Assembly: GCA_017651245.1 (NCBI GenBank)
Contig: JAGCDQ010000011.1
Location: forward strand, 1-42,262
Direction of reading: 5' to 3'
Source: Bacteroidaceae bacterium
GTDB taxonomy: Bacteria; Bacteroidota; Bacteroidia; Bacteroidales; Bacteroidaceae
DNA: 42,262 nt
The position numbers and the translations under genes are program-made. Numbering within the stretch: the first letter of the stretch is position 1; each line of letters starts with the position of its first letter. Under the pieces are notes generated by a model. The model did not search any database, was not told the DNA's origin, and worked only from the letters and a program-made list of their open reading frames with translations. Shown here piece after piece: positions 31,580 through 39,258 of this stretch.

Positions 31580-33061
31580 CTATTTCTTGTGGATTCTTTT
31601 TGACAAGCCGATGGCTCCCGTGGGGCAGACCAGTCGGCAGAGGTGGCAACCCACGCATTTTGTACCGACGATGCGAGGCTGACGGGTTTCTGTGTCGAAA
31701 ACAATCGCCTGATGACCACCGTCCCTGCATGACATCTCACAACGGCCACAGCCTACACACTTATCGCGGTTGATCATCGGATAGATGATGGTGTCGCGGT
31801 CCAGATGGTCGGGATTCATAAACGAGGGCAACGACTCACCCACGAGTGTCTGAAGTTCGCTGATGCCACGCTTTGCCAGATAGCGCTGGAGTCCCAATAT
31901 TAGGTCGTCTATGATGCGATAGCCATACTGCATCACAGCAGTGCACACCTGCACATTGCTACAGCCCAGCTGGATAAACTCCAAGGCGTCGCGCCAAGTC
32001 TCAATACCACCGATACCGCTTAAGTCATACTTTGAGGTTGGAGATTGGAGGTTTGAGGTTTCACGCATTTGGGCGAGTTCCAAGATGTGCCGCAGGGCGA
32101 TGGGACGGACGGCGCGACCTGAATAACCTGACACGGTGCGCTGTCCAGCCACTTCGGCATCCACATCCATCGTCACCGATTTGATGGTGTTGATGGCAGA
32201 GATGGCATCGGCGCCTGCCTCAATACAAGCCCCTGCAGGTTCGGTGATATGGGTGATGTTGGGCGTCATCTTTGGAATGACTGGAATCCCCACGTTCTGT
32301 TTTACACAGGCGGTGAACATCTTCACCAGTTCAGGACTTTGACCTACATCGCTGCCCATGCCCTTGTGTTTCATCTGCGGACATGAGAAATTCAGTTCCA
32401 CGGCATCACACCCAGCCGCTTCAGCCATCTCCGCCAGCTTGATCCACTCCTCCTCGACCTGTCCCATGATAGACGCCACCACCACTTTCGTGGGATAGTC
32501 CTGCTTCAACCTACGCAGAATGTCAAAGTCCATCTCCACAGGGTTCTCGCTCAACTGCTCCATGTTTCGGAAACCATAGAAGTCACCGTGTTTGCCGTTG
32601 TTGTGCTTGGCATCGAAACGTGGCGACACCTCCTTGATTTCCTGCATGCAGATGGTCTTGTAGAACACACCTGCCCAGCCCGCATCGAATGCCCTTGCCA
32701 CCATCTCGTAGTTGGTGCAGACGGCAGACGAAGCCAAGAAGAACGGATTCTCGCATCGGATGCCACAGAACGTAAGTGCGAGCGAAGGATACAGGCGCTC
32801 GTCTACCTCATCCTTGCTGATACTGTGCACGATTTCCTTGATGCGGATGGGCCAGTTGTAATGGATACAAGCTTGCTCAGCCCGTTCCAGGTCCTCATCG
32901 CTACAGTCCATCACCCAGCGCATGGCGGGTTTGTGATTATCGAAACGAATGGCGCGGATGGCGCGTGCCAGGTCACCAGTCTTGCAGGCCTTAATGCAGG
33001 GGGCATCTTGGCACAGCAAACAACGGCTGGCTTCCTCATAGATGTTGATACGCTTGTTCAT
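31580..33061 (-). CDS. preA: PreA-like dihydropyrimidine dehydrogenase with N-terminal Fe-S domain
   Basis: The 493-aa protein (ATG 33061, MNKRINIYEEASRCLLCQ) has three parts. The N-terminal cysteine-rich domain (CLLCQDAPCIKACKTGD) resembles the Fe-S domain of PreT/GltD-type subunits. A dihydroorotate-dehydrogenase-like FMN barrel follows (ELNFSCPQMKHKGMGSDVG). The C-terminus has two 4Fe-4S motifs (CVGCGRCEMSC and CVGCHLCRLVCP). It probably reduces uracil or thymine, or the reverse, with NAD(P)H supplied through a partner. No PreT gene is adjacent. A GAGGTTTGAG-type repeat is inserted in frame (32031-32060), giving ETSNLQSPTSKYDLSG. The open frame upstream to 33271 is not used. Confidence 0.85.
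   Translation of the reverse strand: MNKRINIYEEASRCLLCQDAPCIKACKTGDLARAIRAIRFDNHKPAMRWVMDCSDEDLERAEQACIHYNWPIRIKEIVHSISKDEVDERLYPSLALTFCGIRCENPFFLASSAVCTNYEMVARAFDAGWAGVFYKTICMQEIKEVSPRFDAKHNNGKHGDFYGFRNMEQLSENPVEMDFDILRRLKQDYPTKVVVASIMGQVEEEWIKLAEMAEAAGCDAVELNFSCPQMKHKGMGSDVGQSPELVKMFTACVKQNVGIPVIPKMTPNITHITEPAGACIEAGADAISAINTIKSVTMDVDAEVAGQRTVSGYSGRAVRPIALRHILELAQMRETSNLQSPTSKYDLSGIGGIETWRDALEFIQLGCSNVQVCTAVMQYGYRIIDDLILGLQRYLAKRGISELQTLVGESLPSFMNPDHLDRDTIIYPMINRDKCVGCGRCEMSCRDGGHQAIVFDTETRQPRIVGTKCVGCHLCRLVCPTGAIGLSKRIHKK
32031..32060 (-). repeat. GAGGTTTGAG repeat inside preA
   Basis: TTTGAGGTTGGAGATTGGAG and GTTTGAGGTT units continue the preA frame and add about ten residues (SNLQSPTSK) in a loop of the barrel. 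The same repeat fills gaps near 11872, 12143 and 14212. Confidence 0.7.
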
Positions 33062-33112
33062 CGTTTTATTTTGTTTCAGTTCTATATAGGTTCTATGGGC
33101 ATCAGGTGCTTG

Positions 33113-33120
33113 CAAAGATA
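33113..33120 (-). promoter_or_regulatory. -7 box of preA
   Basis: TATCTTTG followed by CA on the minus strand, 51 bases before the preA ATG. A TTTG on the same strand is only 12 bases upstream, too close for a normal -33. Confidence 0.5.
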
Positions 33121-33236
33121 TGTATAATTTCACAAATAATTCCCCTCCGAGTGCCCAATAAATACAATATATGTGGATTTTGAAACCATTCTTGCAGATC
33201 TTGTCAGTCCGAGGGGCGGTTTTTTTCAGAAAATTA

Positions 33237-33268
33237 TTTGGAGGAGTTGGGGAAATGATGTAATTCTG
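33237..33268 (+). promoter_or_regulatory. Promoter of the decayed antitoxin-like gene
   Basis: TTTG (33237-33240), 20 bases and TAATTCTG (33261-33268) fit the consensus with one mismatch. The stretch from the preceding AAAATTATTTGGAGGA onward resembles the promoter of the BspA-type gene at 39929. Confidence 0.45.
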
Positions 33269-33297
33269 CATCTGAAATAAAATGAATAATGTTATGA

Positions 33298-33417
33298 CTG
33301 CGATACACGCTTTTCACCAAGGAAAATTTCTTTGCTCGTATAGATGAAGCGAGGAAGCAATCTGATAAAGGCTTTGCTAATGTTGACGAGCTTGATCAAT
33401 ATATCCGCAACATATGA
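33298..33417 (+). pseudogene. Antitoxin-like remnant with frameshift
   Basis: The frame ending at TGA 33415-33417 reads YTLFTKENFFARIDEARKQ and then KGFANVDELDQYIRNI, which looks like the C-terminus of a small Bacteroidota antitoxin. It has no start codon: an in-frame stop precedes it at 33295, while an ATG at 33294 is in a neighbouring frame, so a frameshift has probably broken it. A promoter stands 26 bases upstream. No toxin gene follows. The rest of 33062-33712 (651 bases between preA and GH8) holds only this, the inverted repeat at 33507 and the terminator at 33635. Confidence 0.4.
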
Positions 33418-33506
33418 CCTCAATTTCTTTTTCACTTAATTTTACCAAATACATGATGGGTTGGAGGCAGTTGGCATGACAAGTGTTATAGACTTAAAAA
33501 CTAACT

Positions 33507-33557
33507 GTTTTTGAGTTACTCACTAACTACAAAGTAGTTACGCACTAACTCAAAAAC
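33507..33557. repeat. Combined inverted and direct repeats
   Basis: GTTTTTGAGTT (33507-33517) and AACTCAAAAAC (33547-33557) are exact complements, with AACTAC/GTAGTT nested inside. GTTACTCACTAACT (33515) and GTTACGCACTAACT (33537) are direct copies with one mismatch, 22 bases apart. It may be a binding site for a dimeric protein, a recombination site or a bidirectional terminator. No gene is adjacent on the left. Confidence 0.5.
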
Positions 33558-33634
33558 CCCCTCCACGGAGACCTTTCGGGAAATGATTCAGAGTGTGAAT
33601 TAAAAACTTTAGGAATTATGGTATGGATAAAAGG

Positions 33635-33670
33635 AAAGCATCCAGTCGTGGAAATCGGCTGGATGCTTTT
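33635..33670 (-). terminator. Terminator of GH8 gene
   Basis: AAAGCATCCAG (33635-33645) and CTGGATGCTTT (33659-33669) form an 11-bp stem with a 13-base loop 43 bases beyond the GH8 stop. The same stem occurs at 37460-37496. Confidence 0.75.
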
Positions 33671-33712
33671 ATGGTTTTGATGCCTGCCGCTGGGGGCAGG
33701 GGAGTGGAACGC

Positions 33713-35083
33713 TTATTTCTTGGGGAAGATAATTTGGTAGTTACCGCTCAGGTGCATGAAGGCGAAGAGACGGAGCAGACCGTCATAGTAGGCATCGAAG
33801 TAACCATCTTCGAAAGGCACGTGCTTGGCATTCCAAAGAGCATCCACAAACTCCTTGCTCTTGTCGTGGCTGCACAGCATGGATGCGGCTGCCGTGGTGG
33901 CAACAAGGCCGATGGAATGGCGCAATTTGCGGAAACCGCCTGCTTGAAGAATCTCTCCCTCCTCAGGAAGCGTGCCGTCGGTACGGTACTGATCCACGAA
34001 GTCGTTGATGCCCTGAGAGTAGAAGAAGTTCTGAATCTTCTCGCCATACTGCTGCTGCCACTCCATATCGGCACAACTCCACTCGTAGTCGAGCGTGATG
34101 TTCATGGGCACGCGCCAAGAGTCGTAGCGGAAGTTGTTGCTGCTGTTACGGCGACCTCCCCAACCCTGCATCTCGCTGCCGTCGAATTGGCACATGTCAG
34201 GGTTAAGACCCGTCTTCTCGTTGATGCACTTGTGGAGGAACTCGCGGCTCTTCTGTGCACATTCTTTCCAATAGTCGGCACGACCATCATCTGCCCACTT
34301 TGCCCACACCTCATAGAAGGCTGGGATGTGATAAGAGGGGTCGGTGTAGGACTGTCCACCGCCATCAGGCGTGAAGGTGATGAGCTTGCTGTCTGGGTTG
34401 ATCAAGAACATCTTTGCCTTCTGAGGAGCTGCATCGGCTGGCTGCTGCTGAGCCTGTCCACCGCCAAAACCGCCGAATCCACCGAAGCCTCCGAATCCTC
34501 CACGCTGTGGGGCATCGTATTCCTTCGGCATCGTGCAGTTGAGGATGCGCTGAGCCTCAGCTTTGTAGTTGATACCCGTGTCGTCACCCCAACGGTTGGA
34601 AGCGAAGATGAGCGCCGTGATGAAATAAAGCTCGCCGTCAGAAGCTGCACCTGGCGAGTTCTGGGTGCCGTCGGTGCGGCAACTCCAAGCGAAGTAGCCC
34701 TCACGGATGCCGTCTTGATGCTGCATGTACTTCTTGCTCCAGCGCCACAGACGATCGAAAATGTCCTTCTTGTCGAACTGCACGGCAATCATCAAGCCGT
34801 AGGACATGCCTTCCGTGCGGGCGTCATGGTTCTTGATGTCAGACACATAACCCATCGAGTCGCCTACCTCGAAATAGACCTTGTTGGGTCCATAGAAGCA
34901 GTCGTTGAACACTTCCTGCAACTTGGCATCCACATCTTTCTTCGAATAGCCCATCTCCACGAAGAGGTTTCGGTACTTCTTTGTCTCAAATGCCCCCTTC
35001 TTCCATGGAGCTGCAGCAAAAGCCGCCTGTCCCGCCATCAACAGACATGCTGCCAGCGTGATCTTGGTCAATAACTTTACCAT
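33713..35083 (-). CDS. GH8 oligoxylanase-like enzyme, secreted
   Basis: The 456-aa protein has a signal peptide (LLTKITLAACLLMAGQAAFA) and a GH8 alpha/alpha barrel. The catalytic acid Glu lies in DARTEGMSYGLMIAV. FAWSCRTDGT, ASDGELYFITALIFA and HIPAFYEVWAKWADD continue the fold. These are typical of reducing-end xylose-releasing exo-oligoxylanases. In the middle there is an insertion of GGF repeats followed by Gln/Pro (RGGFGGFGGFGGF, then QAQQQPADAAP), like the linker of the GH43 protein at 29992. The gene is divergent from the fasciclin lipoprotein gene and ends at a terminator. Confidence 0.9.
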   Translation of the reverse strand: MVKLLTKITLAACLLMAGQAAFAAAPWKKGAFETKKYRNLFVEMGYSKKDVDAKLQEVFNDCFYGPNKVYFEVGDSMGYVSDIKNHDARTEGMSYGLMIAVQFDKKDIFDRLWRWSKKYMQHQDGIREGYFAWSCRTDGTQNSPGAASDGELYFITALIFASNRWGDDTGINYKAEAQRILNCTMPKEYDAPQRGGFGGFGGFGGFGGGQAQQQPADAAPQKAKMFLINPDSKLITFTPDGGGQSYTDPSYHIPAFYEVWAKWADDGRADYWKECAQKSREFLHKCINEKTGLNPDMCQFDGSEMQGWGGRRNSSNNFRYDSWRVPMNITLDYEWSCADMEWQQQYGEKIQNFFYSQGINDFVDQYRTDGTLPEEGEILQAGGFRKLRHSIGLVATTAAASMLCSHDKSKEFVDALWNAKHVPFEDGYFDAYYDGLLRLFAFMHLSGNYQIIFPKK

Positions 35084-35126
35084 TTTACTTTTGTTTGTCG
35101 GTTAGATTTGAATAAAAAATAATTTG

Positions 35127-35134
35127 CAAATTTA
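35127..35134 (-). promoter_or_regulatory. -7 box of GH8 gene
   Basis: TAAATTTG followed by CA on the minus strand, 43 bases before the GH8 ATG, with no clear -33 TTTG. Confidence 0.45.
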
Positions 35135-35226
35135 CATTATTAAAGACAATATTTGCTCTCGAAAGTTTAAATCCACCCTATATTTATTCTTTATGTGTTA
35201 AATTTTGGATAAAAGAACACAAATTG

Positions 35227-35258
35227 TTTGTTTAGTCCTTAATTTATCTTTAATTTTG
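35227..35258 (+). promoter_or_regulatory. Promoter of fasciclin lipoprotein gene
   Basis: TTTG (35227-35230), a 20-base spacer and TAATTTTG (35251-35258) match the Bacteroidota consensus. The ATG is at 35323, leaving a leader of about 58 bases. Confidence 0.65.
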
Positions 35259-35322
35259 CCACGTAATTCTATTGCAACCAATATACATGTAGAGAATACA
35301 AACTAAAACCTATACTGTTTTT

Positions 35323-37431
35323 ATGAAATTGGCAAAAATGAAAATTTGGGCTTTTGCCCTATGCGCGGCCTCGGCCATGCAAATTGCTGTAGTGAGTTGT
35401 TCCGACGACCCAGGGGTGGAAAACTATTACACCCAGACGAAGGAATATGCGTCCAGCTACTTGCAGAACCGTGAACAATTTTCAGAATACCTAAAGATTC
35501 TGGAAAAGGCGAGGGGAGAGTACAACTTGCATCTCGTTGACATGTTGGGCACTTATGGTTCCTACACCGTGTTTGCCCCCACGAACGAGGCTGTTGGGAA
35601 GTATCTGGCAGAACGTGGACTTTCCTCTGTGGAAGAGCTTTCCGTGGCTGACTGCGACACCATCGCCCTCAACTCCATCATCGAGACTGCTTATTTCACG
35701 ACCGACGTGAATGCTGGACCTTATCCGAGATCGAACATGCTTGAACACATCCTCAGCATCAAGTCCGAACAAGAATGGGATGCACAGAAGAATGACTCCG
35801 TCCTGACCATGTACATCAACACGGCTTCACAAGTCATTCACGCAGACGACTCTGTGGCAAATGGCGTGGTTCACACGGTAAGCACCATCGTAGGTTCGCC
35901 TAACGACCTCATCGGTGCCGTTATCCTGCAAGATTCCATTTGTTCGCTCTACGCCAAGGCACTCCAGGTGACAGGCATCATGGACACATTGCAAGACCAC
36001 TATGTGGATGATACCTATGGATGGGCAAAGGATCAGGATCGCTTAGACTCTTGTACATGGAAAGAAGACAAGATGCTGGTCATGACAGCTGATGGTAACG
36101 AGTATGACAACGTGGCTTATCCAGCCAAGCGTTATTTCAACTACACCGTGTTCCTCTGTCCTGACTCTATCCTGAAACAGAAATATGGCATTGAAACGCT
36201 GGATGACTTGCGTGCCAAAGCGCATGAACTCTACGACGAAGTCTATCCCGAGGATGCAAATATCACCGATGAGACAGACCGCCGCAACGCCCTCAACCGT
36301 TTCATCTCTTACCATGTGCTCGACCGCTATGGCGACTACTATAGCCTCACATGTATGGACAACGACAAGATGCAGTTTGAGTTCAACCGCTTAAAGTACG
36401 ACATCTGCGACTGGTACGGCACCCTGATGCCACATTCCACGATGAAGCTGTCCTTCCCATCGGGTACACAGCCTGGTTTGTATGTCAATCGTCGTGGTGT
36501 ACGTCACCATGCCGATGAACGTGGAGGTTATTATCGTGGCGCCAAGGTTTCACGTCCACAAGAGTACGCAAAAATCAACACAGCTCTGAATGGTATCTAT
36601 CACCACATCGACGACATCGCTGCATATGATAAAACTATGCAGGAAGTGGTCATGAACGACTGTATCCGACTGGATTGCACCACTTTGTCGCCCGACTTCA
36701 TGACGAAGCTGGCAGGTGATGGTAGTGTGGCTCGTGGCCATCCTGGTGACGATGGTAATAAATATCCAGGCGGTTCCAACAACCAATCAGCAGCCAACAA
36801 CCCAGGTCGCAATGTCGGTTTCAAACCAGGCTATGCCCGCAACTTCACGTATGGAAAGGAAACTCACATGCATGTGAGATGCCGTTCACTCTGGTACGGT
36901 TGCTACGAAGCTGATGAGGTGCTCTTCAAGGGACGTTACGACTTCACCCTGACATTGCCATCTGTACCTGAAGGCACATACGAGGTTCGTATGTTCACCA
37001 ATGCAGGATACACCACTCGAGGCATTATTCAGGTCTATATCGACGGCGAGCCACAAGGCATCCCATTCGATATGCGCAAGAATGGTAAGGAACTATTCAA
37101 CTGGACATCCGACACAGACCTTGGCGATGATGACGCAATTGCAGCATTTGACAAAGCTATCCACAACTTGGGCTGGATGAAGGGACCGAAGTGCTATCAC
37201 CCACAGCCACGAGATAGTTTCGATGCATCAACAAGCAACCTCCGTAACGGTGACTCCAACGGACGACAGATCCGAAAGATTTTCGGTACCTTCACCACCG
37301 ACGGAAAGTCTGACCACTATCTGCGCATCCAGCAGAAGATGGAGGAAGGCGGAGAGCTGCCATTCGACTTCATCGAAATCTGTCCAAGCTCAGTTTACAA
37401 TAACGAATATTTGTCAGAGCCAGTTTGGTAA
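35323..37431 (+). CDS. Fasciclin-domain surface lipoprotein
   Basis: The 702-aa protein has a lipoprotein signal (IAVVSCSDD, Cys26, followed by Ser-Asp-Asp, compatible with surface export). Fasciclin-like domains follow: YTVFAPTNEAVGKYL with FAPTNEA near residue 80, GVVHTVSTIVGSP near 175, and a second region around residues 260-420 (FNYTVFLCPDSIL, FISYHVLDRYGDYY). The last 200 residues form a beta-rich, possibly carbohydrate-binding domain (YDFTLTLPSVPEGTYEVRMF). Such proteins are common beside xylan utilisation loci and may aid adhesion or glycan capture. The neighbouring GH8 and CE2 genes support that. ATG 35338 is an alternative start. Confidence 0.82.
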   Translation: MKLAKMKIWAFALCAASAMQIAVVSCSDDPGVENYYTQTKEYASSYLQNREQFSEYLKILEKARGEYNLHLVDMLGTYGSYTVFAPTNEAVGKYLAERGLSSVEELSVADCDTIALNSIIETAYFTTDVNAGPYPRSNMLEHILSIKSEQEWDAQKNDSVLTMYINTASQVIHADDSVANGVVHTVSTIVGSPNDLIGAVILQDSICSLYAKALQVTGIMDTLQDHYVDDTYGWAKDQDRLDSCTWKEDKMLVMTADGNEYDNVAYPAKRYFNYTVFLCPDSILKQKYGIETLDDLRAKAHELYDEVYPEDANITDETDRRNALNRFISYHVLDRYGDYYSLTCMDNDKMQFEFNRLKYDICDWYGTLMPHSTMKLSFPSGTQPGLYVNRRGVRHHADERGGYYRGAKVSRPQEYAKINTALNGIYHHIDDIAAYDKTMQEVVMNDCIRLDCTTLSPDFMTKLAGDGSVARGHPGDDGNKYPGGSNNQSAANNPGRNVGFKPGYARNFTYGKETHMHVRCRSLWYGCYEADEVLFKGRYDFTLTLPSVPEGTYEVRMFTNAGYTTRGIIQVYIDGEPQGIPFDMRKNGKELFNWTSDTDLGDDDAIAAFDKAIHNLGWMKGPKCYHPQPRDSFDASTSNLRNGDSNGRQIRKIFGTFTTDGKSDHYLRIQQKMEEGGELPFDFIEICPSSVYNNEYLSEPVW

Positions 37432-37459
37432 AACGAAAGCTTTGGAATTAAGAATTAAA

Positions 37460-37503
37460 AAAGCATCCAGTCGTATGAATATCGGCTGGATGCTTTTATT
37501 TTT
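37460..37503. terminator. Terminator between fasciclin and CE2 genes
   Basis: AAAGCATCCAG (37460-37470) and CTGGATGCTTT (37486-37496), with flanking A and T runs (TTTTATTTTTATT after it), make a bidirectional terminator between convergent genes. The stem is identical to the one at 33635. Confidence 0.88.
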
Positions 37504-37517
37504 ATTATGTTCTGGTT

Positions 37518-38627
37518 TCACCAGTTCATCAGTTTTTTCAAATAAGGTGTAAGCTCGTTTGCCATCTTCTCATGTTGACGCATGGAGGGATGCCAGTCAG
37601 CACCATACCCCAAGGAACCATCATGAGGGGTGAAATCGAAACGATACACTTCCTTGTCACCTTGCTGATGAGCATAGGCGACGGTGGTGTCGAGGGCTTG
37701 CTGGGCAGAACGGAGTTGGTCGCCTGACATCATGCAGCCACAAAGGAGCACAATCTTTGCGTTTGGATAGTGAGAGCGCACTTGGCGATAGAGCTGCTTG
37801 AAACCATTGACCAGCAGCGTGGAGTCAGCACCTTGCGTGGAAGTGTCGTTGGTGCCCAGATTGATGCAGACGAGGTCGGGTGTGTAGCGTGAAAAGTCCC
37901 ACTCATACTTGTTATTATATAATAATGTATAGGGGTACTCTGTGTTCATGTTCACCTTGTCACCCGTCTTGGGGCCGTTATAGCTGCGATACACCCCGAT
38001 GCCACTACGGGCCACCACAACAGCCTGCGCATCGAGGTTCCGAGCGGTGCGGGCAGCGTAGGTGTAGTAGAAGTTCGCGGTCTCGTCCTCGTAGTGGTCA
38101 GCCTCAGAGTTTGCCTCGATGCCGTAGCCACAGGTGATGCTGTTGCCAATGAACTCAATCTTGCGTGAGGGCAGGGGAGCGGCAGGAGCGAGTGTCTTGC
38201 CCTTGTCCACAAAGAAACCATGAAACTCGGGCACATTCTCATAGCCTTCACCGATGTAGGTGACGATGGCTTGATGGGTGCCGTCTTTGAGGTTGCGTGC
38301 CAGATTCACGACGGTGTTGCCGAGGAATGAAATCTTGAAGGGCTCACCACCATCAATCTCTGCCATGAAGTATCCGCTGCGAAGCTTGCACATCATTTCG
38401 AGTCTGGTGCCTGTGAAGCCTGTTCGTATCTGCACGCCAGGATAGGTGAACTTGATGAAGTTCGGGTCGGAATCCTCGATGCGTCCGATGTACTGGATGT
38501 TCGTGTCTGTCGGATGGAAGAGGTCTGTGTTGGTGCTTTTTCCTGAGGTTTTCACTTGAGAATGAGCACACTGGGTGGTGAATAGCGACAGCATGGCAAG
38601 GAGGATGATTGAGAAAAATTGTTTCAT
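37518..38627 (-). CDS. CE2-type SGNH acetyl esterase
   Basis: The 369-aa protein starts with a lipoprotein-like signal (SIILLAMLSLFTTQCAHS). A beta-jelly-roll domain (about residues 35-140) is followed by an SGNH hydrolase domain: GNSITCGYG holds the catalytic Ser, LGTNDTS the Asn block, and GADWHPSMRQH the Asp-His pair. This two-domain layout is that of CE2 esterases, which remove acetyl groups from xylan or glucomannan. It would open acetylated xylan for the GH8 and GH43 enzymes. It follows a small lipoprotein gene by 15 bases on the same strand. Confidence 0.87.
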   Translation of the reverse strand: MKQFFSIILLAMLSLFTTQCAHSQVKTSGKSTNTDLFHPTDTNIQYIGRIEDSDPNFIKFTYPGVQIRTGFTGTRLEMMCKLRSGYFMAEIDGGEPFKISFLGNTVVNLARNLKDGTHQAIVTYIGEGYENVPEFHGFFVDKGKTLAPAAPLPSRKIEFIGNSITCGYGIEANSEADHYEDETANFYYTYAARTARNLDAQAVVVARSGIGVYRSYNGPKTGDKVNMNTEYPYTLLYNNKYEWDFSRYTPDLVCINLGTNDTSTQGADSTLLVNGFKQLYRQVRSHYPNAKIVLLCGCMMSGDQLRSAQQALDTTVAYAHQQGDKEVYRFDFTPHDGSLGYGADWHPSMRQHEKMANELTPYLKKLMNW

Positions 38628-38642
38628 GGGGAAGTGGGTGTT

Positions 38643-39149
38643 TTATTCTTCTACTGCTTGTTCTTCAGCTGGTTCTTCTTCTTGTTCTTCTGTTTCTTCT
38701 TCAGCAACGGTGAACGACACTCTGTTATTCTCGAGGGTGGCGCTTCCGAATGGGCTACCATTCTGGAATAGGCTGGAAGCCTCCACAATCAATGATGAAA
38801 TGGTGAGATAGTAACGTCCTGCTGGTGCTGTTTTTGGCACATCAATAGTAAGCTGGGGCTCCTTCATCCCCACAGAGGAGGTGTCTCCCTTGACAGAATA
38901 AATGGGGTCAAGGTCGTAGTTGGCAAGTGTCCAGCTATATTTGATTTTATACCATGATTTACCCATCGAGGTTGCTTTTATCGTGGCGGTGATAGGATCT
39001 CCTGCATGCACCGTCTTGGGACTGATGACAACCTCCTTGAATGAAGGTGGCACAGCATCCATGGTGGGGTCGTTACTGCAATTCGTGAAAAAAAGGATAG
39101 GGCTTGCCATCAACAGGGGCAATGCCCATAAAAGAATGTTGCGTTTCAT
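38643..39149 (-). CDS. Small lipoprotein with Glu-rich tail
   Basis: The 168-aa protein has a lipoprotein signal (LLMASPILFFTNCSNDP, Cys24) and an immunoglobulin-like beta domain (VVISPKTVHAGDPITATIKA, ISSLIVEASSLFQNG). Its last 20 residues are almost all Glu, Gln, Ala and Val (EEETEEQEEEPAEEQ). I do not recognise a family. It is likely envelope-bound. It is first in a two-gene operon with the CE2 esterase, so it may bind the same glycan; that is inference. Confidence 0.75.
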   Translation of the reverse strand: MKRNILLWALPLLMASPILFFTNCSNDPTMDAVPPSFKEVVISPKTVHAGDPITATIKATSMGKSWYKIKYSWTLANYDLDPIYSVKGDTSSVGMKEPQLTIDVPKTAPAGRYYLTISSLIVEASSLFQNGSPFGSATLENNRVSFTVAEEETEEQEEEPAEEQAVEE

Positions 39150-39192
39150 TGTTTGTCTTGAGATTTGTCTTTATTATTATTTATTTTCGTTG

Positions 39193-39200
39193 CAAAGGTA
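39193..39200 (-). promoter_or_regulatory. -7 box of lipoprotein-CE2 operon
   Basis: TACCTTTG followed by CA on the minus strand, 44 bases before the lipoprotein ATG. It is back to back with the ribE -7 box, 22 bases away. Confidence 0.55.
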
Positions 39201-39222
39201 AGGAAAATTGAAGAATATTTCC

Positions 39223-39230
39223 TATCTTTG
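39223..39230 (+). promoter_or_regulatory. -7 box of riboflavin synthase gene
   Basis: TATCTTTG followed by CACG is an ideal -7 box 28 bases before the ATG. The -33 position overlaps the divergent -7 box at 39193-39200 and lacks TTTG. Confidence 0.55.
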
Positions 39231-39258
39231 CACGCATATTTAATATAATTTAGAAGTT

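Noticed and set aside
33623-35074. 483-aa open frame opposite the GH8 gene
   Set aside because: It is the antisense shadow of a clear GH8 enzyme with signal peptide and catalytic Glu. Its translation is rich in Val, Ala, Leu and His with no domain.
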